From positions 1-5,088 of the forward strand of contig JAFVXS010000107.1 of assembly GCA_017501025.1 (NCBI GenBank): a stretch of 5,088 nucleotides of DNA, written 5' to 3'. Of the stretch, positions 1-5,088 are shown in pieces. This stretch comes from Alistipes sp. Lineage in GTDB: Bacteria; Bacteroidota; Bacteroidia; Bacteroidales; Rikenellaceae. The translations under genes were made by a program, and so were the position numbers. Position 1 is the first letter of the stretch. The number at the start of each line of letters is the position of its first letter. Below the pieces are notes generated by a model. That model had not been told where the DNA came from and made no database searches. It was given only the letters and a program-made list of their open reading frames with translations.

Positions 1-294
1 CTCTCCCGTAGCAGGATTTATACTCCAAGGCCCCGTGGTACCATAGTGCGAACCCAAGATATTTGCACACACCGTAAAGTAGCGTGTCGGATCCAAAAAG
101 CACCCCTCTTCGACCGTATGAGGCCACCAATCGGCGACATCGGAGTTCGCCGTCAGGGCGTGGCATACCCAGATGATATTATCATCCGCGGCATTGCGTT
201 CGCCAAACGTATGGTATGCTATTTCGAGCGAAGGCAAAACTGCCCCACTTTCGAGCCTAAACGGATGTGGATATTTATAGAGCTGGTACGACAT
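1..294 (-). CDS. metX: Homoserine O-acetyltransferase MetX, N-terminal 98 residues (3' end outside window)
   Basis: Cytoplasmic alpha/beta-hydrolase-fold enzyme that transfers acetyl from acetyl-CoA to L-homoserine, giving O-acetylhomoserine, the substrate of MetY encoded just upstream. The reverse strand reads open from ATG at 294 to the window edge. Residues 44-51 read CHALTANS and residues 78-89 read NILGSHYGTTGP, both characteristic of the MetX family; SINPATG follows at 91-97. The catalytic Ser (in GGSxGG), Asp and His lie beyond the edge, so activity cannot be judged. The start is well fixed: an in-frame TGA lies at 303-301 and the ATG is the only good initiator after it, two bases past the metY stop. 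His83 stands where I expect Cys in the LGxC motif. Some MetX homologues use succinyl-CoA or acylate serine instead; the adjacent metY favours O-acetylhomoserine. Confidence 0.93.
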   Translation of the reverse strand, partial: MSYQLYKYPHPFRLESGAVLPSLEIAYHTFGERNAADDNIIWVCHALTANSDVADWWPHTVEEGCFLDPTRYFTVCANILGSHYGTTGPWSINPATGE

Positions 295-299
295 CGTTA
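292..299 (-). other. metY-metX junction, likely translational coupling
   Basis: Read on the minus strand, the metY stop TAA (299-297) is followed by two bases (CG) and then the metX ATG (294-292). The last metY codons, encoding HID, show no Shine-Dalgarno-like purine run. The metX start is therefore probably reached by ribosomes finishing metY. The spacing is seen directly; coupling is inferred. Confidence 0.6.
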
Positions 300-1583
300 A
301 TCAATATGTGCAAAAGCTTGTTCGAAATCGTCAATAATATCCTCAACGTTCTCCAAACCCATAGAGATACGCAATAGTGTAGGCGTAACGCCTGCTGCCG
401 CCATATCCGATTCGCTCAACTGTTTGTGAGTTGTCGAAGCCGGATGCGTTACAACGCTTATCGAGTCGCCAATCATCGTCATATTGCCCATAAGTTGCAA
501 CGACTCGACAAAACGAACGGTACTCTCCAACGTTCCCTTCAATTCGAGCGTAAAGACACTCGATGCACCCATCGTGTAGTAACGCTTTGCATTTGCGTAT
601 GACGGATGCTCTTCAAAACCCACATAACTTACCCGCTCTACCTTCGGATGGCTACGACAATACTCTGCCAAGCGGCGACACGACTCCACCTCGTGGCGAA
701 CACGCAACGAAAGCGTCTCCAAACCCAACAACATCAGATAGGCATCGAATGGAGAGGTCGAACAGCCATAATCACGCAAACCATCGACACGACACTTGAC
801 AATAAAAGCCGACGCTCCGAACGCATCGCACAAATTCAATCCGTGGTAGCCCTCCGATGGCCCGTCAATCTGCGGGAATTTACCATTTCGCCAATTGTAG
901 TTACCTCCATCGACAATTATACCGCCCATAGCTGTTCCGTGACCGTTAATCCACTTGGTCGCCGAATCGACAACTATATTGGTACCCCAATCAAACGGAT
1001 TGCAGAGATAGCCGGCGGCACCAAACGTATTATCCACCACAAACGGTATATCGTATCGTTTTGCCAACTGTCCGAGTAGTTCGAGGTCGAGAACGTTGCA
1101 AGTAGGATTACCCATACTCTCGACATACAACATCTTCGTACGTTCGTCGATAAGACTCTCAAATGCCTCGATAGAGTCATCGGCCGCAATACGGCAATCG
1201 ATACCCAAACGACGCAACGACACTCGGAATTGGTTATATGTTCCTCCATAGAGATATGGCGAGGCAACAATATTATCGCCAGCCTCGGCAAGTGCCGAAA
1301 TAGTTATGAAAATCGAAGCCATACCCGACGATACAGCCAACGCACCCACCGCCCCATAAAGCGATGCTATACGCTCCTCGTATGCAGCCGTAGTAGGGTT
1401 ATGCAGACGAGTGTAGATATTACCCGCCTCACTCAATTCAAACAATCGTGCTGCGTGGTCACACGACTCGAAGTGATATGCGGCCGTAGGATATATCGCA
1501 ATCCCGCGAGAGCCCGTCTTATCAACCTTGTAGCCCCCGTGTATCTGTTTGGTTTCGAAACGCAGTTTACTCTTATCCAACAT
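297..1583 (-). CDS. metY: O-acetylhomoserine sulfhydrylase (O-acetylhomoserine aminocarboxypropyltransferase) MetY
   Basis: Cytoplasmic PLP enzyme of the Cys/Met metabolism family. It makes homocysteine and acetate from O-acetylhomoserine and sulfide, the direct sulfhydrylation route to methionine. The 428-residue length suits MetY better than cystathionine gamma-synthase (about 380-400). Visible landmarks: YTR at 57-59 (PLP phosphate contact from the partner subunit), SSGMAS at 85-90, VVDNTFG at 182-188 with Asp184 for the pyridine nitrogen, the PLP-lysine signature DSATKWINGHG with Lys210, YHGL at 246-249 and SPFDAYLMLLGLETL at 277-291 (MetY-like), THPASTTH at 379-386, and LRISMG at 404-409 with Arg406 for the substrate carboxylate. 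Glu300 stands where family members usually have Asn (RHxxNA). The 19-base AT-rich gap to the upstream stop leaves no room for a leader or riboswitch. Other chemistry in this family (gamma-lyase) is possible but less likely beside metX. Confidence 0.93.
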   Translation of the reverse strand: MLDKSKLRFETKQIHGGYKVDKTGSRGIAIYPTAAYHFESCDHAARLFELSEAGNIYTRLHNPTTAAYEERIASLYGAVGALAVSSGMASIFITISALAEAGDNIVASPYLYGGTYNQFRVSLRRLGIDCRIAADDSIEAFESLIDERTKMLYVESMGNPTCNVLDLELLGQLAKRYDIPFVVDNTFGAAGYLCNPFDWGTNIVVDSATKWINGHGTAMGGIIVDGGNYNWRNGKFPQIDGPSEGYHGLNLCDAFGASAFIVKCRVDGLRDYGCSTSPFDAYLMLLGLETLSLRVRHEVESCRRLAEYCRSHPKVERVSYVGFEEHPSYANAKRYYTMGASSVFTLELKGTLESTVRFVESLQLMGNMTMIGDSISVVTHPASTTHKQLSESDMAAAGVTPTLLRISMGLENVEDIIDDFEQAFAHID

Positions 1584-1602
1584 AGTATTAATTGTTAAAT
1601 AA
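1584..1602 (-). other. AT-rich spacer before metY, no Shine-Dalgarno
   Basis: This 19-base gap between the ostA-like TGA and the metY ATG is almost entirely A and T on the minus strand (TTATTTAACAATTAATACT). It has no purine-rich Shine-Dalgarno motif. An A/T-rich, unstructured leader just before the ATG is typical of Bacteroidota starts. I see no match to the Bacteroidota -7 element TAnnTTTG, and no inverted repeat able to act as a terminator. Confidence 0.6.
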
Positions 1603-4218
1603 TCAATTCTTGACCGACTCTACCCACTCGATGGTTTCGAGCGACAGAGTATCGGTTCTATCCCGCCAAGTCTTCATTCGCAAGAGTCGCTCTTTTCGCA
1701 ACTTCAACGCACGCTCTATCGGGAAGTGAGGGCGTGGCATACTCTCTTTGCTCTCACGTATCGATTCACGAATCTGTCGCGTAAAGACACTATCGCGTGT
1801 CGGACGACGCTTCTCCTCCCACTTAAAGCCCTTCAAACGCATCGAACGATCGGCCGGAATCTTATCCATCGGATAGAAAGTATAGGTAGGATTTGTGCGA
1901 TAGGTAATATTCACAACCTGACGATTCTCGATATAGGCACTCATCGAACCACTCTCGATATAGGTCATCATCGAAACCTCCGGCGAGTTATCCTCCTGCA
2001 TAAAGTAGATGGTTTGAACATTGCCGTCCACATCGTTACGATATATCTCGTTGTCTCGGAAGTAGGACTTCATCTCCTTACCCGTAACCTGATTGTAATG
2101 TACCGTATCAATCTGTTGAATGGTCATAGGTGTTCCCTCAAAATGGGCATAATCGACACGACTGCTATCGGTATAGATATGCATAACATCCGAAGTTACC
2201 TGACTCCTCTCGTTCCACAAAACAGGGTTGATATGTAGGTGTATAACCGAATCAATTGACGATGCCGAGAGTGAGTCGCACACCATCTGGAAATCCGAAC
2301 GGTAGGCTCTCACTCGTCGATATGCCAAGATAAGTCGATATGTAGAATCCACTGCAACCGTATCAGTTGCCACACTCAACGAGTCCGTTCCCTTCGGTTG
2401 TGGGAAGTATATTGCCAACAGAGAGTCCGTCATACGATTTGCCAACGAGTCGATTTGAATGGAGTCGGCACGCATCATTGCCATATAACGTGCGATAGTC
2501 GTATCGGCCAAACGTTTCAGGAAGATACCCTTTCGCTCCAATGCCAACATACGTTTACGCAATCGCTTATCGGCACGCTGTTGTGCCTTCGCCTGACGTA
2601 TCGAGTCGTATCGCTCCATCTTTTTCAGGAAAGCAGTCTTCTTTGCCTGGCGACGCTCGGCAATCTCATCCAACTTCTTGTTGAGCGAATCACGACGCAC
2701 CTTCTTTATCGAATCGCGTATATGCTGTTTTGCCTCCTTTGCTTTTGCTCGCTCGTATGCACGACGCTCCTTCACAGTCATCGTGTCAAGTGGATTTTTC
2801 AGCGAATCGCTTTGAAGCGAATCCATCGACAAAGAGTCCCTATGCAACGAGTCTGTCTGATTCCGATTCGACGTTTCGGCAGATTGTCGTTCCGCCCCAC
2901 TTTCGCCTACCGATGTTGATTGCTGCTCGGAAGAGCTCTCCGACTTGGCGGGATTATTACGTTGCAGCGACTCTCGTGCCATACGCTCCGCTTCACGGTC
3001 TTTTCCCTTATCGGGTCTTGTTTTACCGGTGTCACTCTGCTCGTTCTTCTCGCTCTTTGACTCCTCTCGCTGTTTTAGCATCGCCTCGGTCTTTGCACGC
3101 AGAGCCGCCTGCTGCTTCTTTAAGGCTTGCTGTATCGAATCTGCCAACAACGAATCACGCTCCGCCTTTGCCAAACGCTCCGCAACAGGATCTTTCGTAT
3201 AGAGGAACATCGAGTCCGATGCCAAAAATAGTGAATCGCCCTGCTCCTTATCGTAACTTACGACCGAAGGATTGCGTGTAAGAAAAGCATTTCCCGGCTC
3301 CTTCCAATACTCTCCCCAATCGCCAAATGCAATAACTTTTTGAGTTTGGTCATCGAGTTGGATATTTCCTCGCATCAAAGCATAGCCACGTTCGCTATAA
3401 TAGTCCAACGAATCGCTCCACACCTCCTGTTCGGTTGTCAAAATATAGCCATCCCGTGTAAGCGAATAGAGGTCAATATTACCATCGACCATACCTCTGC
3501 TTGCGTAGAGGTACTCCTTATCCTCTGGTTTCCAGATATTTGTTTCGGTAAAAAATCGAGCCTGATTACTCTCCATATTATAGACCACCGAATCACTCTT
3601 CATCTGGTAGGTCTCATTCTTCATCTCTACCCTATCGACACAGATAACATCCTTCGTGTCGGCATAGTAGTAACCACGCTCCGCCTCCAACTGACCTCCA
3701 TCATCATAGACAACACCGCCACCCGAGAACTCTCCAATGTTGGTTTTGGTGTTGAATTTGAAGTTGTAGGTGTACATCACGGTACTCTTATCGACCACCT
3801 TAACAATGTTCGAAAAGACTCGTGCTTCGTTCGTCTCGCCATTATACTCCGCCCTATCGCCATAGACATAGGTCGTACCCTTATTGATAAGAACATTGCC
3901 AAAGCACTCTATTCTGCTATCGGAGTAGCGTACCGTACTATCACAAGTGATTACCGCCCCGTTATGGTGTGCAGCAAAGTTGCCCACAGCAATCAAAATC
4001 TTGCGAGCACCCCATTCGGTCTGTCGTCCACCGTCGGACTTCATATCGACATATCGGTCACTACGCTTGTTTGCCTGTTTTGCCGACTCCTCCGCTTGTT
4101 GGGTTTGCTCGACAGCTACACTCAACGGCACACCACTACTGCCGGCAAAGACGATACTCGCCACTGCCGAACAGAGGGCTACCAACGAAGCCAAAAACCG
4201 ACGTACAGACCTTTGCAT
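1603..4218 (-). CDS. OstA-like (LptA-fold) exported protein with a large charged insertion
   Basis: Predicted exported protein of the Bacteroidota OstA-like family, related to the LptA/LptD N-terminal beta-jellyroll that carries lipopolysaccharide across the periplasm. The exact function in this phylum is not established to my knowledge. Residues 1-25 look like a signal peptide. Residues about 72-340 contain repeated short beta-strand units of the OstA type, such as FGNVLINKGTTYVYGDRAEY (106-125), GGGVVYDDGGQLEAERGYYY (166-185), and MRGNIQ (282-287). Residues about 345-630 are charged and low-complexity (separate entry). Beta-rich OstA-like sequence resumes at about 638-800 (HFEGTPM 692-698; NEIYRNDVDGNVQTIYF 723-739; FKWEEKRRP 798-806), followed by a basic tail to 871. 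Without the insertion the length, roughly 585, matches what I recall for relatives. The start is the ATG that opens the signal peptide, 19 bases after the upstream stop. The neighbouring SurA-like gene supports an envelope role. Confidence 0.85.
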   Translation of the reverse strand: MQRSVRRFLASLVALCSAVASIVFAGSSGVPLSVAVEQTQQAEESAKQANKRSDRYVDMKSDGGRQTEWGARKILIAVGNFAAHHNGAVITCDSTVRYSDSRIECFGNVLINKGTTYVYGDRAEYNGETNEARVFSNIVKVVDKSTVMYTYNFKFNTKTNIGEFSGGGVVYDDGGQLEAERGYYYADTKDVICVDRVEMKNETYQMKSDSVVYNMESNQARFFTETNIWKPEDKEYLYASRGMVDGNIDLYSLTRDGYILTTEQEVWSDSLDYYSERGYALMRGNIQLDDQTQKVIAFGDWGEYWKEPGNAFLTRNPSVVSYDKEQGDSLFLASDSMFLYTKDPVAERLAKAERDSLLADSIQQALKKQQAALRAKTEAMLKQREESKSEKNEQSDTGKTRPDKGKDREAERMARESLQRNNPAKSESSSEQQSTSVGESGAERQSAETSNRNQTDSLHRDSLSMDSLQSDSLKNPLDTMTVKERRAYERAKAKEAKQHIRDSIKKVRRDSLNKKLDEIAERRQAKKTAFLKKMERYDSIRQAKAQQRADKRLRKRMLALERKGIFLKRLADTTIARYMAMMRADSIQIDSLANRMTDSLLAIYFPQPKGTDSLSVATDTVAVDSTYRLILAYRRVRAYRSDFQMVCDSLSASSIDSVIHLHINPVLWNERSQVTSDVMHIYTDSSRVDYAHFEGTPMTIQQIDTVHYNQVTGKEMKSYFRDNEIYRNDVDGNVQTIYFMQEDNSPEVSMMTYIESGSMSAYIENRQVVNITYRTNPTYTFYPMDKIPADRSMRLKGFKWEEKRRPTRDSVFTRQIRESIRESKESMPRPHFPIERALKLRKERLLRMKTWRDRTDTLSLETIEWVESVKN
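2329..3186 (-). other. Charged coiled-coil and low-complexity insertion in the OstA-like protein (residues ~345-630)
   Basis: Three parts are visible. Residues about 346-390 are rich in Ala, Lys, Glu and Gln and probably helical. Residues about 383-480 are Ser/Glu/Gln/Asp-rich and probably disordered, ending in a DSLxx repeat. Residues about 481-570 are strongly basic, with many Lys/Arg/Ala/Glu and few helix breakers, and are likely a long helix or coiled coil. Asp-Ser-Leu/Ile tripeptides recur throughout, for example at 355-357, 502-504, 538-540, 585-587, 590-592 and 598-600. The reading frame is intact and the flanking parts remain OstA-like, so this is an in-frame expansion, not a fusion. 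Boundaries are approximate. Confidence 0.7.
2794..2853 (-). repeat. Four tandem DSLxx pentapeptide repeats (15-base period)
   Basis: Residues 456-475 of the OstA-like protein read DSLHR, DSLSM, DSLQS, DSLKN: four contiguous units with exact five-residue spacing. At the DNA level two units share AGCGAATC on the plus strand (2801-2808 and 2816-2823, 15 bases apart), while the others use different Ser and Leu codons (for example AGAGTC and CGAGTC). The repeat is therefore better kept in protein than in DNA, which suggests an old duplication or selection on the peptide. Its function is unknown. Confidence 0.85.
4144..4218 (-). other. Predicted Sec signal peptide of the OstA-like protein
   Basis: Residues 1-25 have a basic n-region (QRSVRR), a hydrophobic core from Phe8 to Phe24, and a plausible signal peptidase I site after Ala25 (Val-Phe-Ala, small residues at -3 and -1). 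Cys16 lies inside the core without a convincing lipobox, so a lipoprotein is unlikely. The mature protein would be released to the periplasm. Confidence 0.75.
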
Positions 4219-4237
4219 TGATTACACCCTTTGACCG
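4219..4237 (-). other. Spacer between the SurA-like and OstA-like genes
   Basis: These 19 bases lie between the TAG of the isomerase gene and the ATG of the OstA-like gene. On the minus strand they read CGGTCAAAGGGTGTAATCA. The AAAGGG run sits eight bases before the ATG and is the only Shine-Dalgarno-like purine stretch at any start in the window. Since Bacteroidota depend little on such sites, its use is doubtful. There is no terminator-like hairpin, consistent with read-through. Confidence 0.5.
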
Positions 4238-5088
4238 CTACTCTTGTTTGAGCCAGCGTTTGTTTTCAAACTCATCACTGCGATATTCAGGGGCAATATA
4301 GACGTACATACCATCGATACGCTTATTGAGCCACTCTTTGAATACCTTCTCCTGCTTGGCATTCAGTGCAATCTGCTCCAAACGCAAGAAGTCCTCATCT
4401 ATCGATGCCACGTGTGAAGGGATAACATCTACCAACTTCACAATCTTACAGAGATCGTTTCCATTCAAATCGGAGGTGCGATATGCCGACGAAACTTCGC
4501 CCTTCTGCAAACGGCTGATTGCGTTATAGTCGTCGATACTCTTACCGCCACCAACACCAAAGTCCTCTTTGAGGAACTTCGTTGCCGTCAAACGTGCATC
4601 GAATGCCGAGTAGTGCTCCAACAGGTCGTGGTTGGTAACGATACCGCCATTCATCGATGTATGCTTATCGTCCGAATGCTGCATTGCTGCCGCTGCAAAG
4701 TCGAGTGAGTCCTTACGGATGAGATTAGCAAGGCTATCCAACTCCAACAATGGTCCAATAATATCATCTTGTGTGTAGGTAGGACGCAAAACAATATGAC
4801 GGCAGTGGTAAATCGAACCCTTTTTGTCGATCATCTGTATAATATGGAAGCCAAACTGCGTCTCGACAACCTCCGAAACCTGTCCCGGACGCAACTCTTC
4901 GAGAGCATCGGCAAACGGCTTTACCCAACCTGCCAACTGCGAAGGCTCCAACTCTCCACCACGAATGGCTGAACCATCGACCGAGTACATTCGTGCCAAA
5001 GTTGCAAATTTAGCCTTGCCCGTAACGATACGCTCACGCATATCGAGCAGACGCTCACGAGTACGACGCTTGGCAGCCTCCATTCCAC
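4238..5088 (-). CDS. SurA-like periplasmic peptidyl-prolyl cis-trans isomerase with two parvulin domains (5' end outside window)
   Basis: C-terminal part of a parvulin (PpiC/Rotamase) protein, probably a periplasmic foldase for outer-membrane proteins like SurA. The frame stays open through the window edge, so the Met codon at 5083 is internal. Counting it as residue 1, residues about 8-88 are most of a first parvulin domain: FATLARMYSVDGSAIRGGEL (26-45), WVKPFADALEELRPGQVSE (53-71) and FGFHIIQM (77-84). The first strand of that domain and the expected signal peptide and SurA N-domain are missing. A second, more divergent parvulin domain spans about 91-221, starting YHCRHIVLRP (92-101), with MNGGIV at 144-149 and KGEVSS at 194-199; the usual GYHIIKL strand reads NDLCKIVKL (209-217). 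The tail (222-281) is helical and ends YVYIAPEYRSDEFENKRWLK, resembling the ends of Bacteroidota relatives as I recall them. It lies 19 bases upstream of the OstA-like gene and is probably cotranscribed with it. Confidence 0.9.
   Translation of the reverse strand, partial: GMEAAKRRTRERLLDMRERIVTGKAKFATLARMYSVDGSAIRGGELEPSQLAGWVKPFADALEELRPGQVSEVVETQFGFHIIQMIDKKGSIYHCRHIVLRPTYTQDDIIGPLLELDSLANLIRKDSLDFAAAAMQHSDDKHTSMNGGIVTNHDLLEHYSAFDARLTATKFLKEDFGVGGGKSIDDYNAISRLQKGEVSSAYRTSDLNGNDLCKIVKLVDVIPSHVASIDEDFLRLEQIALNAKQEKVFKEWLNKRIDGMYVYIAPEYRSDEFENKRWLKQE

Noticed and set aside
46..300. Plus-strand open frame at the window start
   Set aside because: The opposite strand reads as the conserved MetX N-terminus through the window edge, so this is a shadow frame.
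606..1079. Plus-strand open frame opposite metY
   Set aside because: It is antisense to conserved PLP-enzyme sequence including the active-site lysine region, and its translation resembles nothing known.
1584..1602. Possible promoter or SAM riboswitch before metY
   Set aside because: Nineteen bases are too few for a riboswitch, and no TAnnTTTG-type -7 element is present; AT-richness alone is not evidence of a promoter.
2329..3186. Cluster of GANTC sites (GAATC/GAGTC) suggesting a methylation or protein-binding array
   Set aside because: Asp-Ser codon pairs with a TCN serine codon create GANTC automatically, so the cluster is explained by the DSL/DSI peptides.
3340..4221. A 293-codon open frame on the plus strand opposite the OstA-like gene
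   Set aside because: It lies wholly antisense to a gene with clear signal peptide and family motifs, and its translation is Ile/His/Thr-rich with no recognisable domain. It follows from the codon use of the real gene.
5081..5083. Met codon at 5083 as the start of the isomerase gene
   Set aside because: The frame stays open upstream to the window edge, the first parvulin domain would be incomplete, and there would be no signal peptide. It is an internal Met of a truncated gene.

Overview
The window looks like a chromosomal segment from a member of the Bacteroidota, most likely order Bacteroidales. The reasons are an OstA-like (LptA-fold) protein of the type typical of that phylum next to a two-parvulin SurA-like protein, starts without a clear Shine-Dalgarno sequence, and linker regions rich in Asp-Ser-Leu/Ile. 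GC content is intermediate by eye. I cannot fix the genus; a Rikenellaceae-like (Alistipes-type) origin is a weak guess.

All coding capacity is on the minus strand, so transcription runs from high to low coordinates: 3' part of a SurA-like peptidyl-prolyl isomerase gene (5088-4238, 5' end outside the window), then a large OstA-like gene (4218-1603), then metY, O-acetylhomoserine sulfhydrylase (1583-297), then the first 98 codons of metX, homoserine O-acetyltransferase (294-1, cut by the window edge). The gaps are 19, 19 and 2 bases. No terminator fits in them, and the four genes look like one transcriptional unit. No stretch over 300 bases lacks a gene. I see no tRNA, rRNA, CRISPR array, insertion sequence or riboswitch.

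The unit joins two themes. The upstream pair belongs to outer-membrane biogenesis: a periplasmic chaperone/prolyl isomerase and an exported OstA/LptA-type beta-jellyroll protein presumably linked to lipopolysaccharide handling. The downstream pair is a compact cytoplasmic route to homocysteine: MetX acetylates homoserine and MetY replaces the acetate with sulfide.

The most unusual element is inside the OstA-like protein. At 871 residues it is long for its family because about 285 residues of charged, coiled-coil-like and low-complexity sequence, including a perfect four-unit DSLxx repeat, sit between its N- and C-terminal folded parts. I see no convincing new mobile or defence system here.
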